Origin: Pseudomonas sp. MMS21 TM103
GTDB taxonomy: Bacteria > Pseudomonadota > Gammaproteobacteria > Pseudomonadales > Pseudomonadaceae
NCBI RefSeq assembly: GCF_022132145.1
Contig: NZ_JAJISP010000001.1
Span: 186,001 to 250,000 of the forward strand
Direction of reading: 5' to 3'
DNA length: 64,000 nucleotides
Below are positions 17,091 through 26,894 of the stretch, one piece after another (positions within the stretch are counted from its first letter, which is position 1; the number at the start of each line of letters is the position of its first letter). A program made the translations under genes and the position numbers. The notes under the pieces are model-generated. The model saw nothing but the letters and a program-made list of their open reading frames with translations. It was not told the DNA's origin and made no database searches.

Positions 17091-18083
17091 TCAGCCGGGA
17101 TGCTGGGCCTTCCACCACAGACAGAACTCATCCAGCGCCGTCCACAGGCTGACCTGCGGCTCATAGTCCAGGTACTGGCGGGCACGGCTGATATCCAGAG
17201 AAAAATCCTTGGCCATCAGCGCCACCCCCAGGCGAAACAGGGTTGGCTCGGGGCGACCAGGCAGCAGCTTGCACAGCCCTTCGTTGAGCGCCGCGGCGCC
17301 ATAAGCCAGGGCGTAGGGCAAATGCCGGGTCGCCGGCGGCAGCTCGAGCTGGCGCAACACATAATTGATCGCATCCCACAAAGGGACCGGTGCGCCGTTG
17401 CTGATGTTGTAGGCCTTGCCCAGCGCCGGCTCGGCAGCCAGCAGGCAGCTGAACAAGGCGTCGTTGAGATTCTGCATGCTGGTGAAGTCGACCCGGTTCA
17501 GGCCGTTGCCGATGATCGACAGGCGTCCCTTGCGCTGCATATTGATCAAGCGGGGAAATAGGCTGGTATCGCCGGCCCCCGTGACCGAGCGCGGGCGCAA
17601 GGCCAGAACCTCGAGACCGAACTCCTGGGCGGCGAATACCTGCTGTTCGGCCAGGTACTTGGTCTTGCCGTAATGATCGAAGAAATGCGTGGGCAGCTGA
17701 TCTTCCTTGATCGCCACGTGCGACTGGCCATCGAAATAGATCGACGGCGAGGACAGGTGCACCAAGCGCCGCACGCGCTGCTTCAAACAGCCGTCAATCA
17801 CGTTCTCGGTCACCACCACATTGGCCTGATAGAAGTGCTGATAGCTGCCCCACACGCCAACGGCACCGGCGCAGTGCACCACCGCCTCGACGTCATGGCA
17901 GAGCCGCTGCACCAGCTCGGGGTCGGACAAGTCACCCTGAATGAACTCGGCGCCGCGCTTGACCAAGTGCTCCACCCCCTCTGCGCGGCGACCATTGATC
18001 CGCACGCTCAAGCCCTGCTCCAAGGCAAAGCGGGCGAAGCGTCCGCCGATAAAGCCACTTGCACCGGTAACCAGAATCTTCAT
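17091..18083 (-). CDS. NAD-dependent epimerase/dehydratase family (extended SDR)
   Basis: A 330-residue extended SDR enzyme. The Rossmann GASGFIG motif is at residues 7-13 and the catalytic YGKTK (YxxxK) lies in the middle; the S preceding it (SSPSIYFDG) completes the Ser-Tyr-Lys triad. The 3-beta-hydroxysteroid-dehydrogenase-like pattern ALRPRSVTGAGD follows. The ATG at 18083 (MKILVTGASG) is preferred to an upstream start. The substrate, whether sugar nucleotide or steroid-like, is unknown. Confidence 0.85.
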   Translation of the reverse strand: MKILVTGASGFIGGRFARFALEQGLSVRINGRRAEGVEHLVKRGAEFIQGDLSDPELVQRLCHDVEAVVHCAGAVGVWGSYQHFYQANVVVTENVIDGCLKQRVRRLVHLSSPSIYFDGQSHVAIKEDQLPTHFFDHYGKTKYLAEQQVFAAQEFGLEVLALRPRSVTGAGDTSLFPRLINMQRKGRLSIIGNGLNRVDFTSMQNLNDALFSCLLAAEPALGKAYNISNGAPVPLWDAINYVLRQLELPPATRHLPYALAYGAAALNEGLCKLLPGRPEPTLFRLGVALMAKDFSLDISRARQYLDYEPQVSLWTALDEFCLWWKAQHPG

Positions 18084-18260
18084 TGCCACTCCCCGCCGTA
18101 CTTGACCGTCTGCGCACTCTAGCAGTGCCGACGCGGGCTCGCCGTGTCGCAACTCGCCAGAACAGCGACCGGGCGAACCAGGCGGCTGCCACCGGGATAA
18201 ACGACAGCCGGCATATAGCTACTACGCTGTTATGCAACGCATCCCCCACAGGAGTCAGGC

Positions 18261-19319
18261 ATGACCGCGAGCAACTGGATGATCTACGGCGCCAACGGTT
18301 ACACCGGCCACCTGCTGGCCGCCGAAGCGCAACGCCAGGGCCTGACGCCGATTCTGGCCGGCCGCAACCCGGCGGCGGTGCATGCCCTGGGCAGCTTGCT
18401 TGGCCTGGAATGCCGGATATTCGACATTGCCCAGCCCGAGCGTGCGCGCGAGGCACTGGCCGACGTAGCACTGGTCGTCCACTGCGCCGGCCCCTTTTCC
18501 GCCACCAGCGCACCGATGCTCGATGCCTGCCTGGCCAGCGCGACCCATTATGTCGATATCACCGGCGAGATTGGCGTGTTCGAAGCGGCTCACGGCCGTG
18601 ACCGGCAAGCCCGAGAGGCCGGCCTGGTGGTCTGCCCCGGCGTTGGCTTCGACGTTATCCCCAGTGATTGCCTGGCCGCCTGCCTGCACCAGGCGCTGCC
18701 CGATGCCAGCCACCTGGCACTGGGTTTCGACAGCGTCAGCGGCCTGTCGCCGGGCACCGCCAAGACCCTGGTGGAGGGCTTCAAGTTCGGCGGCAAGGTG
18801 CGCCGCGCGGGCATCATCACCGATGTGCCGCTGGGCTATAGGCGCCGCCGGATCGACTTCGGCCGCGGCGAAAAATCCGCGGTCAGCATTCCCTGGGGCG
18901 ACGTGGCGACGGCCTATTACTCGACCGGCATCGACAACATCGAGGTCTACCTGTCTGCCCCGCCGGCCCTGGCCATCGGCATGCGCCTGTTCGACCCGCT
19001 GCGCCCGCTGCTTGGCCTGGATGGCGTCCAGCACTGGCTCAAGCGCCTGGTCGACCAGCGCGTTTCGGGCCCTGACCAGGCCACCCGCGAGCAGCAGCGC
19101 ACCTGGCTGTGGGGCGAGGTACGCAACGCCGCTGGCGAGATGAGAACCGCCCACCTGGAAACGGCCAACGGCTATGAGGTGACCGTGCATGGCGCGCTGC
19201 TGGCGGTACGTCACCTGCTCGCCTACAGCGGCCCCGGCGGCTACTTCACCCCATCCCGGTTGCTCGGCGATCGCTGCGTGGAGCAACTGCCCGGATTGGG
19301 CAAGATCATCATTGCCTGA
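18261..19319 (+). CDS. saccharopine dehydrogenase family NAD(P)-binding protein
   Basis: A 352-residue oxidoreductase of the saccharopine-dehydrogenase-like group, which includes trans-acting enoyl reductases. The Rossmann loop GANGYTGHLLA is at residues 10-20, followed by AGRNPAAV and VHCAGPFSATSAPMLDACL, then a CPGVGFDVIPSDC stretch typical of the family. A probable ribosome site (CAGGAG) precedes the ATG. The substrate is not known. It is divergent from the epimerase gene with a 177-base gap. A GC hairpin follows the stop. Confidence 0.85.
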   Translation: MTASNWMIYGANGYTGHLLAAEAQRQGLTPILAGRNPAAVHALGSLLGLECRIFDIAQPERAREALADVALVVHCAGPFSATSAPMLDACLASATHYVDITGEIGVFEAAHGRDRQAREAGLVVCPGVGFDVIPSDCLAACLHQALPDASHLALGFDSVSGLSPGTAKTLVEGFKFGGKVRRAGIITDVPLGYRRRRIDFGRGEKSAVSIPWGDVATAYYSTGIDNIEVYLSAPPALAIGMRLFDPLRPLLGLDGVQHWLKRLVDQRVSGPDQATREQQRTWLWGEVRNAAGEMRTAHLETANGYEVTVHGALLAVRHLLAYSGPGGYFTPSRLLGDRCVEQLPGLGKIIIA

Positions 19320-19323
19320 GTAC

Positions 19324-19350
19324 CCGGCTGGGTGGATTGCGCCCAGCCGG
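19324..19350 (+). terminator. hairpin after the saccharopine dehydrogenase-like gene
   Basis: Arms CCGGCTGGG (19324-19332) and CCCAGCCGG (19342-19350), loop of nine bases, directly after the stop codon. There is no T-tract, so termination would be weak or Rho-assisted. Confidence 0.45.
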
Positions 19351-19597
19351 AGAGCCATCCGCCGTCAAGCACCGCATCGGTGCAAGGCGCGCTCACCTTG
19401 CCCTGAGCCAGCGAGCACCCGCCCCCTCTGTTCCGTCGACGCCGCGCGCCTCCCGACCCTGCGCAGCCAGGCAGGACGGCGACTGCACGAGTGCCGCTGC
19501 TTATTTTTTACACTCGTCAAGTAATTCGCACGAATCTTGCAGAATATTCAACAGCCCTCTCACTGTGTAACCCTTCTACCCGCGGAGCCACCCGAAC

Positions 19598-21556
19598 ATG
19601 CCATTACGCCTCAGACTCGCCCTCAGCTACCTGGCAATTGGCCTGATTCCGGTGCTCGCCATGGCTTTTACCGCCTACCACCAGGCCAGCCAGGCGCTCC
19701 AGGAGCAGACCCTCAACGCCCTGGAGGCTGTCGCGAATATCAAACAGCGGCAATTGCTGGACAACTGGCAGTCTCGCCACAACCAGCTCAGCACCCTGGC
19801 CAGCAACCTGGCCACCAGTTATCAAGGCCTGAACGATGCGGCTCTGGTCAGCGCGGCCAATTACGACCGGCCGATCTTCGAGAACTTCATCAAGACCTTC
19901 GGTTTCAGCGAGCTGAAACTGATCGACAGCGACGCCCGCGTGATCTTCAGCGTGCAGCGCGGCACCGACTACCAGCAGAACCTCGACGACGGTGCATGGC
20001 GCGACCTGCCCATGGCCCGGCTGGCCAAGGCCGCCCTGAGCAGCCAGCAGATCCAGATCGGCGACCTGGTGGTCAACCCGCAGAGCGGCGAACCCAGCCA
20101 GTTCCTGGCTGCGCCGATCATCTCCGACGGTGAGCTACTGGCCCTGCTGATGCTGGAACTGCCGATCACCCCGCTCAATCAGGTGATGCAGACCCGCCAG
20201 GGTCTCGGCGAAGCCGGGGAGACCTATCTGGTTGGGGCCGACGGCCTGCTGCGCTCCGACTCGGCACGCTTCGCCGAGCAACGGGTCAGCCGCGGCGAGC
20301 AGCCGGGCACTACACTCGCCGGCGCTGCAATCGCCCAGGCCCTGCAGGGACAGCAGGGCCGCCTGGCCGAACCTGGCCTGGACGGCCAGGCGGCCTTCAA
20401 GGCGTTCGTGCCGCTCGAGTTTGGTGGCCAGCACTGGGCGTTGATCGCCGAGATGGACCAGGCCCAGGCTTTTGCCGCGGTGCGCCAGCTGATGTGGCAG
20501 ATGCTGGTACTCGGTCTGCTGACCATTGGCGCGGTGGCCCTGGCGACCTGGCTGGTCAGTCGGAGCGTGATGCGCCCCCTGGGCGGCGAGCCGAGCAGCA
20601 TGGCGGCCCTGGCCCGCAGTCTGGCCGCGGGCGAACTGCGCCTGCCCGCGCAGGCGGCCGGTCACAGTGGTCTGATGCAGGCCCTGCATGAAATGGCCGG
20701 GGCCTGGCGCACGGTCATCGAACAGCTGCGCCACGCCAGCCAAGCGGTCGGCGATGCCAGTGGCGATATCCTCGGCGCCGCCGGCCAGACCAGCAGCCGC
20801 CTCGACCAGCAGCAGGAAGCGCTGGAGATGGTGGTCAGTGCGGTCGACCAGATGGCCGCCACCGTGCAGGAGATCGCCGCCAATGCCAGCCAGAGCGCCG
20901 ATGGCAGCGCCGCGGCGCGCGAGGCCTTCACCACCATGCAGGACACCCTGCAGCGCATGATCGGCCGCCAGGACCAGCTGCTCGCCGGGCTGCGCCAGGC
21001 CGACGGCGTGGTGCACACCCTGGCCGCCAGCAGCCAGCAGGTCGGTTCGGTGCTGGCGGTGATTCGCGGCATCGCCGAGCAGACCAACCTGCTCGCCCTC
21101 AATGCCGCCATCGAGGCAGCCCGCGCTGGCGAACAGGGTCGCGGCTTTGCCGTGGTCGCCGACGAGGTGCGCAGCCTGGCCCTGCGCACCCGTACCGCCA
21201 CCGAAGAAATCGAGCAGACCATCGCCAGCATCGGTGCCTCCTCCAACGAGGCGCAGAGCTGCATGCAGGGCTCGACCGCGCAGGCCCAGGCTTTGGAGGA
21301 GGAGACCCAGGCCGTGCTCGGCTCGCTCGCCCACCTCGACGACTCGCTGCAGGGCGTGCATGCCCTGGCCTTCCAGATCGCCGCGGCCGCCGAGCAGCAG
21401 GCGGCAACCACCCAGGAGGTCAATCAGCACATGCATCGCCTGCACCAGATGACCGGGGAAAACCGCCAGACCGCGGCCCATACCCGCGACTGCGGCGAGC
21501 ACCTGAAGAAGGTCGCCAGCAGCCAGCAGCAGCTGGTGGCGCACTTCCAGCTCTAA
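19598..21556 (+). CDS. methyl-accepting chemotaxis protein
   Basis: A 652-residue chemoreceptor. An N-terminal membrane helix (residues 8-26), a periplasmic dCache-like sensor (about 30-295), a second helix (about 302-320) and a HAMP-like linker (321-370) lead to the cytoplasmic signalling domain. The hairpin tip is canonical ([21 protein letters not shown]). The sensor probably binds a small organic molecule, but the ligand cannot be read. The gene ends in LVAHFQL without the pentapeptide tether for CheR. The stop overlaps the stop of the convergent argP by four bases. Confidence 0.92.
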   Translation: MPLRLRLALSYLAIGLIPVLAMAFTAYHQASQALQEQTLNALEAVANIKQRQLLDNWQSRHNQLSTLASNLATSYQGLNDAALVSAANYDRPIFENFIKTFGFSELKLIDSDARVIFSVQRGTDYQQNLDDGAWRDLPMARLAKAALSSQQIQIGDLVVNPQSGEPSQFLAAPIISDGELLALLMLELPITPLNQVMQTRQGLGEAGETYLVGADGLLRSDSARFAEQRVSRGEQPGTTLAGAAIAQALQGQQGRLAEPGLDGQAAFKAFVPLEFGGQHWALIAEMDQAQAFAAVRQLMWQMLVLGLLTIGAVALATWLVSRSVMRPLGGEPSSMAALARSLAAGELRLPAQAAGHSGLMQALHEMAGAWRTVIEQLRHASQAVGDASGDILGAAGQTSSRLDQQQEALEMVVSAVDQMAATVQEIAANASQSADGSAAAREAFTTMQDTLQRMIGRQDQLLAGLRQADGVVHTLAASSQQVGSVLAVIRGIAEQTNLLALNAAIEAARAGEQGRGFAVVADEVRSLALRTRTATEEIEQTIASIGASSNEAQSCMQGSTAQAQALEEETQAVLGSLAHLDDSLQGVHALAFQIAAAAEQQAATTQEVNQHMHRLHQMTGENRQTAAHTRDCGEHLKKVASSQQQLVAHFQL

Positions 21557-22449
21557 ACCGCGGGCGTCACCAGCCAGGCCTTCGCCGCCTGCCGCAGGTG
21601 GCGGGTCAGCGTCGCCATCAGTTCGCCGCCGTTGCGCCAGTGGTGCCAGTACAGCGGCACGTCCAGTGGCCGTCCCGGGAGGATTTCCTGCAGGGCACCG
21701 CTGGCCAGCGCCGGCTCGACCTGCAGTTCGGGCACCAGCCCCCAACCCAGGCCGGCACTGATCAAGCGCACGAAGCCCTCGGAGGACGGGCACAGGTGAT
21801 GGGCGAAGCCGCCCGCCACGCCCAGGCCGGCCAGGTAGCGATGCTGCAGCTGGTCATCCGGGCCGAACACGATCGCCGGCACCCGCGCCAACTGCTGCGC
21901 CATCACGCCGTCCGGGAAGTGCCGGGCGATGAAGACCGGACTGGCCAGCGCCCGATAGCGCATGGCGCCCAACGCCAGCGAGCGGGCGCCGGCCAACGGA
22001 CGTTCGGCGGCGCAGACGCAACCAGCCACCTCGCCGGCGCGCATGCGTTTGAGACCGACCTCCTGATCCTCCACCACCAGGTCCAGCAGGACCCGCTGCT
22101 CGGCGCAGAACTCGCCCAGCGCCGGCGCCCACCAGGTCGCCAGGCTGTCGGCATTGAGGGCGAGGCGCAGGCGCTCGGGCAGGCCGCCCTCGTCCAGCGC
22201 CGGCACCTGGTCCTGCAGGTCGCGCTCAAGCAGGCGCACCTGCTGCACGTGGTTGAGCAGGCGGCGACCGATCTCGGTCGCCGTCGGCGGCGTCGCGCGC
22301 ACCAGCACCGGCTGGCCGACCCGTGCCTCGAGCAGCTTGATCCGCTGCGACACCGCCGACTGCGACAGGCCCAGCACCTGGGCGGCGCGCTCGAATCCGG
22401 CCTGCTCCACCACGGCAGCCAGGGCCGCCAGCAGCTTGTAGTCGAACAA
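21553..22449 (-). CDS. argP: LysR-type regulator ArgP (IciA)
   Basis: A 298-residue LysR-family regulator. The winged HTH at residues 3-60 ([27 protein letters not shown]) matches ArgP/IciA, and the effector domain follows. ArgP activates arginine and lysine export in response to these amino acids. It is divergent from the ACT-domain gene and argO, which is the conserved Pseudomonas arrangement. A 12-base palindrome in the shared spacer may be its operator. Confidence 0.92.
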   Translation of the reverse strand: MFDYKLLAALAAVVEQAGFERAAQVLGLSQSAVSQRIKLLEARVGQPVLVRATPPTATEIGRRLLNHVQQVRLLERDLQDQVPALDEGGLPERLRLALNADSLATWWAPALGEFCAEQRVLLDLVVEDQEVGLKRMRAGEVAGCVCAAERPLAGARSLALGAMRYRALASPVFIARHFPDGVMAQQLARVPAIVFGPDDQLQHRYLAGLGVAGGFAHHLCPSSEGFVRLISAGLGWGLVPELQVEPALASGALQEILPGRPLDVPLYWHHWRNGGELMATLTRHLRQAAKAWLVTPAV

Positions 22450-22472
22450 ATCACTTCTCCTAATGTGCGATT

Positions 22473-22484
22473 AGCAATATTGCT
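22473..22484. promoter_or_regulatory. candidate ArgP operator
   Basis: A perfect 12-base palindrome AGCAATATTGCT between argP and the exporter operon. It fits the AT-centred dyad (T-N11-A type) recognised by LysR regulators, and lies just upstream of a TATACA -10-like hexamer (22491-22496). Confidence 0.5.
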
Positions 22485-22547
22485 TTTTCTTATACAGGCG
22501 AACCCCGCAGACTGGCCACACCCAAACCACTGACCAGGGACCTGACC

Positions 22548-22949
22548 ATGATCGGGGAAACCTCACTACCCACCCTGCTACGCAGCATGCAACCGCTGCT
22601 GAATGCCGGCGACTACGTCTTTTGCTGCATCAGCGACCCGAGCCGACTCCAGGGCGTGCAGCCACTGGGCAGCTTCCACGAGCGCGAGGGGCTGACCGTC
22701 ATACTGCCGCGCCAGCAGGCCGAGCAACTGGGCCTGGACTTCGACTACGTGGCCGCCTGGCTGACCCTCGAGGTGCATTCGGCGCTCAGCGCGGTGGGCC
22801 TCACCGCTGCGGTAGCCAGCACCCTGGCCGAGGCCGGGATCAGCTGCAATGTGATCGCCGGCTACTACCACGACCACCTGTTCGTCGCCGCCGCCGATGG
22901 CCACCGTGCACAAGCACTGCTGCGCCAGTTGGCCGAACAAGGGGAGTGA
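22548..22949 (+). CDS. ACT domain-containing protein
   Basis: A 133-residue cytosolic protein of the DUF2241/ACT-like group, which binds amino acids in other proteins. The C-terminal half (LTLEVHSALSAVGLTAAVASTL..., CNVIAGYYHDHLFV) has the ACT fold pattern. It sits between argP and argO and ends five bases before argO, so it is probably cotranscribed with it. The role could be an amino-acid sensor, but this is inferred. Confidence 0.85.
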   Translation: MIGETSLPTLLRSMQPLLNAGDYVFCCISDPSRLQGVQPLGSFHEREGLTVILPRQQAEQLGLDFDYVAAWLTLEVHSALSAVGLTAAVASTLAEAGISCNVIAGYYHDHLFVAAADGHRAQALLRQLAEQGE

Positions 22950-22954
22950 GCGCC

Positions 22955-23566
22955 ATGTGGCAGAGCTACAGCAATGGCTTGTTGGTCGCCGCCGGACTGA
23001 TCATCGCCCTCGGCGCGCAAAATGCCTTCGTTCTGGCGCAAAGCCTGCGCCGCGAACATCACCTGCCGGTGGCCCTGCTCTGCGTGGCCTGCGATGCCCT
23101 GCTGGTGACTGCCGGGGTATTCGGGCTGGCCGCGCTGCTGGCGCAGAGCCCCCTGCTACTGGGCGTCGCCCGTTGGGGCGGCGCGGCCTTCCTGCTCTGG
23201 TACGGCGCCCAGGCCCTGCTGCGCGCCTGCCGGCCGCAGGGGCTCGAACAAACAGCAGAAGCCACCCCGCGTTCGTTGCGTGCCGTGCTGTTGGCGGCAC
23301 TGGCGGTGACCCTGCTCAACCCCCATGTGTATCTCGACACAGTGCTGTTGATCGGCTCGCTCGGCGCCCAGCAAAGTGTGCCCGGGGCCTACGCCATGGG
23401 CGCTGCCAGTGCCTCGCTGATCTGGTTCCTCAGCCTCGCCCTCGGCGCCGCCTGGCTGGCCCCGCAACTGGCACGACCGCTAACCTGGCGCCTGATCGAC
23501 CTGGCCGTGGCCTTGATGATGTTTGCCATCGCCTGGCAGTTGCTGGCCGCTCCCGCCGCTGCCTGA
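22955..23566 (+). CDS. argO: LysE/ArgO family amino-acid exporter
   Basis: A 203-residue inner-membrane exporter with about six helices. The start (MWQSYSNGLLVAAGLIIALG followed by AQNAFVL) is the LysE-family hallmark. It probably exports arginine and possibly lysine under ArgP control. It starts five bases after the ACT gene with the ribosome site GGGGAGTGAG overlapping that gene's stop, so the pair form an operon. Specificity is inferred from the neighbouring argP. Confidence 0.92.
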   Translation: MWQSYSNGLLVAAGLIIALGAQNAFVLAQSLRREHHLPVALLCVACDALLVTAGVFGLAALLAQSPLLLGVARWGGAAFLLWYGAQALLRACRPQGLEQTAEATPRSLRAVLLAALAVTLLNPHVYLDTVLLIGSLGAQQSVPGAYAMGAASASLIWFLSLALGAAWLAPQLARPLTWRLIDLAVALMMFAIAWQLLAAPAAA

Positions 23567-23650
23567 GTTAGGTGTCCGACAAGCCCGGGCTGGCTGCTTC
23601 AACTTGGTTTTCCACACAGTTCCCGCGTGTTTAAGCCGCGGACCCAATGC

Positions 23651-23656
23651 TATGAT
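23651..23656 (+). promoter_or_regulatory. possible sodB -10 element
   Basis: TATGAT about 100 bases upstream of sodB matches a -10 hexamer. The expected -35 position holds only TGTTTA, so the assignment is weak. Confidence 0.3.
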
Positions 23657-23754
23657 TCCGGGCTCGCGGCGCAAAGAGATAACCCCCGCCGCAGATATGG
23701 CCGCCCGTGATCGGCTTCGCGAACACCGCACCTGACCTGATTAGGAGATCAACC

Positions 23755-24336
23755 ATGGCTTTCGAATTGCCGCCACTGCCGTACGCACATGACGCTCTGC
23801 AGCCGCACATTTCCCAGGAAACCCTGGAATACCACCACGACAAGCACCACAACACCTATGTCGTGAACCTGAACAACCTGGTGCCTGGCACCGAGTTCGA
23901 AGGCAAAACCCTGGAAGAGATCGTCAAGACCTCTTCGGGCGGCATCTTCAACAACGCCGCTCAAGTCTGGAACCACACCTTCTACTGGAACTGCATGAAG
24001 CCCAACGGCGGCGGTCAACCGACCGGCGCCCTGGCCGATGCGATCAACGCAGCCTTCGGTTCCTTCGACAAGTTCAAGGAAGAGTTCAGCAAAGTATCCA
24101 TCGGCACCTTCGGTTCCGGCTGGGGCTGGCTGGTGAAGAAAGCCGACGGTTCCCTGGCCCTGGCCAGCACCATCGGCGCCGGCAACCCGCTGACCAGCGG
24201 CGACACCCCGCTGCTGACCTGCGACGTCTGGGAACACGCCTACTACATCGACTACCGCAACATGCGGCCGAAGTATGTCGAAGCGTTCTGGAACTTGGTC
24301 AACTGGGACTTCGTAGCCAACAACTACGCCGCCTGA
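23755..24336 (+). CDS. sodB: iron superoxide dismutase
   Basis: The 193-residue Fe-SOD, which converts superoxide to oxygen and hydrogen peroxide in the cytoplasm. Metal ligands are in the expected places: H27 (YHHDKHH), the [12 protein letters not shown] block, and [13 protein letters not shown] near residues 157-168. The GSGWGWLV block is characteristic of the Fe/Mn family. The ATG at 23755 with AGGAG eight bases upstream gives the standard [10 protein letters not shown] start. A strong terminator follows. In P. aeruginosa sodB also precedes bifA. Confidence 0.97.
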   Translation: MAFELPPLPYAHDALQPHISQETLEYHHDKHHNTYVVNLNNLVPGTEFEGKTLEEIVKTSSGGIFNNAAQVWNHTFYWNCMKPNGGGQPTGALADAINAAFGSFDKFKEEFSKVSIGTFGSGWGWLVKKADGSLALASTIGAGNPLTSGDTPLLTCDVWEHAYYIDYRNMRPKYVEAFWNLVNWDFVANNYAA

Positions 24337-24376
24337 GACCTGCCATTGCGTGGCCCTCAGGGTCCGCGCAAGTAGT

Positions 24377-24412
24377 AAAAAAAGCCCGGCTTCGCGCCGG
24401 GCTTTTACTTTC
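24377..24412 (+). terminator. rho-independent terminator of sodB
   Basis: GCCCGGC and GCCGGGC arms around a TTCGC-type loop, with an A-tract before and TTTTACTT after. It lies about 40 bases past the sodB stop. Confidence 0.85.
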
Positions 24413-24676
24413 CACGGCGCGCCGCACAGTCGCGTTACCCGATGGCAGTGCCACCCGCACCTCGCCCTGACTACAGAGCAGGATCGATGCCGGACTCGAC
24501 ATGCCAGCCGGTTCGCCGGGCAGGCCGCGACGCAGTGGTCAATGAACGAAATCTGCAGCTACCGCTCAAGTATTAGGCCCATCGCACCGACATACTGGAG
24601 AGGCTGCCAACACCCTGCCGCAACCGTGCCAGCGCGGTTCACCCGGTAGACTGTTGGGTATTGATGTAATGGCCCT

Positions 24677-24704
24677 TTGACGGCAACCGCGAGTTTGCTA
24701 ATAC
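24677..24704 (+). promoter_or_regulatory. candidate bifA promoter
   Basis: TTGACG (24677-24682) and TAATAC (24699-24704) are separated by 16 bases, a good sigma-70 layout, and lie 45 bases upstream of the bifA start. The rest of the 412-base gap between sodB and bifA holds only the sodB terminator. Confidence 0.5.
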
Positions 24705-24748
24705 TCACAGCGGTCTGACGCCTCTGGCATCGAACAAGGAACCGCCAT

Positions 24749-26815
24749 TTGAAGCTGGAACTCAAGAACAGCCTGTCTCTGAAGCTGCTACGTGTAGTGC
24801 TGCTTTCGGCGCTTGCCGTTGGGGTGGTATTGAGCTGCGCGCAAATTGTCTTCGATGCTTACAAGACCCGCCAGGCAGTGACCAACGATGCCCAGCGCAT
24901 TCTCGGCATGTTTCGCGACCCCTCGACCCAGGCGGTTTACAGTCTGGATCGCGAAATGGGCATGCAGGTCATCGAAGGCCTGTTCCAGCACGAATCGGTA
25001 CGGGTGGCGTCCATCGGCCATCCCAACGAGCCAATGCTTGCGGAAAAGTCCCGCGACCTGGCGCCACTGCCCACCCGCTGGCTGACCGACCCGATTCTCG
25101 GCCAGGAACAGAATTTCACCACCAAGCTGGTGGGCCGCGGCCCCTACAGCGAGTATTACGGCGACCTCAGCATTACCCTCGACACCGCGCGCTACGGCGA
25201 GAGTTTCATCACCAGCTCGGTGGTCATCTTCATTGCCGGGGTGCTCCGCGCGCTGGCCATGGGCCTGGTGCTGTACCTGGTCTACCATTGGCTCTTGACC
25301 AAACCCCTGTCGAAAATCATCGAGCACCTCAGTCAGATCAACCCGGATCGACCCAGCGCACACAAGCTGCCGATGCTCGCCGGCAACGAGAAAAACGAAC
25401 TGGGCCTGTGGATCAACACGGCCAATCAGTTGCTCTCATCCATCGAGCGCAACACGCACCTGCGCCGCGAAGCGGAAAACAGCCTGCTGCGTATGGCGCA
25501 GTACGACTTCCTCACTGGCCTGCCGAACCGGCAACAACTGCAACAGCAACTCGACCAGATCCTCCATGATGCCGGCCGCCTGCAGCGCCGGGTTGCCATA
25601 CTTTGCGTCGGCCTGGACGACTTCAAGGGCATCAACGAACAGTTCAGCTACCAGACCGGCGACCAGTTACTCCTGGCCCTGTCCGACCGCCTGCGCAGCC
25701 ACAGCGGTCGCCTCGGCGCCCTGGCCCGCCTGGGTGGTGACCAGTTCGCCCTGGTGCAAGCCGACATCGAGCAGCCCTATGAAGCCGCCGAGCTGGCGCA
25801 AAGCATCCTCGATGACCTGGAGCGTCCTTTCATGCTCGATCAACAGGAAGTGCGCCTGCGCGCCACCATCGGCATCACCCTGTTCCCGGAAGACGGCGAC
25901 AGCACCGAGAAGCTGCTGCAGAAAGCCGAACAGACCATGACCCTGGCCAAAAGCCGCTCGCGCAATCGCTACCAGTTCTATATCGCCAGCGTCGACAGCG
26001 AGATGCGCCGTCGCCGTGAGCTGGAGAAGGACCTGCGCGAAGCCCTGGCCCTCAACCAACTGTTCATGGTGTATCAACCCCAGGTGGACTACCGCGATCA
26101 CCGGATAGTCGGGGTCGAGGCGCTGCTGCGCTGGCAGCATCCGCAACACGGCCTGGTACCGCCGGACCTGTTCATCCCGCTAGCCGAGCAGAATGGCACC
26201 ATCATCGCGATCGGCGAGTGGGTCCTCGACCAGTCCTGCAGACAACTGCGCGAATGGCACGACCAGGGCTTCAGCGAGCTGCGCATGGCAATCAACCTGT
26301 CCACCGTGCAGTTGCATCACGCCGAACTGCCGCGGGTGGTCAACAACCTGATGCAGGTCTATCGCCTGCCACCGCGCAGCCTGGAACTGGAAGTCACCGA
26401 AACCGGCCTGATGGAAGACATCACCACCGCAGCCCAGCACCTGCTCAGCCTGCGCCGCTCCGGGGCACTGATCGCGATTGACGACTTCGGCACCGGCTAC
26501 TCCTCGCTGAGTTACCTGAAAAGCCTGCCGCTGGACAAGATCAAGATCGACAAGAGCTTCGTCCAGGATCTGCTCGATGACGAAGACGACGCCACCATCG
26601 TGCGTGCCATCATCCAGCTCGGCAAGAGCCTGGGCATGCAGGTAATCGCCGAGGGCGTGGAAACGGTCGAGCAAGAGACCTATATCATTGCCCAGGGCTG
26701 CAACGAAGGTCAGGGCTACTTCTACAGCAAACCGCTGCCGGCCCGCGAACTGCTGCTCTTTCTCAAGCAGTCCCGGCGCATCAACCAGGCCGTCACCAAC
26801 CCGGCCACCCTGTAG
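24749..26815 (+). CDS. bifA: c-di-GMP phosphodiesterase BifA (GGDEF-EAL)
   Basis: A 688-residue inner-membrane protein. An N-terminal helix, a periplasmic loop and a second helix (about 155-175) lead to a GGDEF domain with a degenerate site (GGDQF, residues 329-333) and an EAL domain with an intact catalytic motif (EALLRW from residue 457; DDFGTGYSSL downstream). It should hydrolyse c-di-GMP and so promote motility over biofilm. The size, the GGDQF motif and the position next to sodB all match P. aeruginosa BifA. The start appears to be TTG, with AAGGA 10 bases upstream. Confidence 0.93.
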   Translation: MKLELKNSLSLKLLRVVLLSALAVGVVLSCAQIVFDAYKTRQAVTNDAQRILGMFRDPSTQAVYSLDREMGMQVIEGLFQHESVRVASIGHPNEPMLAEKSRDLAPLPTRWLTDPILGQEQNFTTKLVGRGPYSEYYGDLSITLDTARYGESFITSSVVIFIAGVLRALAMGLVLYLVYHWLLTKPLSKIIEHLSQINPDRPSAHKLPMLAGNEKNELGLWINTANQLLSSIERNTHLRREAENSLLRMAQYDFLTGLPNRQQLQQQLDQILHDAGRLQRRVAILCVGLDDFKGINEQFSYQTGDQLLLALSDRLRSHSGRLGALARLGGDQFALVQADIEQPYEAAELAQSILDDLERPFMLDQQEVRLRATIGITLFPEDGDSTEKLLQKAEQTMTLAKSRSRNRYQFYIASVDSEMRRRRELEKDLREALALNQLFMVYQPQVDYRDHRIVGVEALLRWQHPQHGLVPPDLFIPLAEQNGTIIAIGEWVLDQSCRQLREWHDQGFSELRMAINLSTVQLHHAELPRVVNNLMQVYRLPPRSLELEVTETGLMEDITTAAQHLLSLRRSGALIAIDDFGTGYSSLSYLKSLPLDKIKIDKSFVQDLLDDEDDATIVRAIIQLGKSLGMQVIAEGVETVEQETYIIAQGCNEGQGYFYSKPLPARELLLFLKQSRRINQAVTNPATL

Positions 26816-26828
26816 GCACCGGCTGCAG

Positions 26829-26861
26829 GCTGGGCCAGGCGGCGATCCGCCTTGGCCCAGC
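26829..26861. terminator. hairpin between bifA and the GIDE gene
   Basis: Arms GCTGGGCCA (26829-26837) and TGGCCCAGC (26853-26861), extended inward by a GGCGG/CCGCC pairing. It probably ends the two convergent transcripts, although no T-tract is present. Confidence 0.5.
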
Positions 26862-26894
26862 GCAGCGATCCGCGGCAGGCGCAGACCACCCCGG

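Noticed and set aside
20135..21793. Open frame of 552 codons on the minus strand
   Set aside because: It is antisense to the chemoreceptor gene and has no recognised domain; it reflects codon bias.
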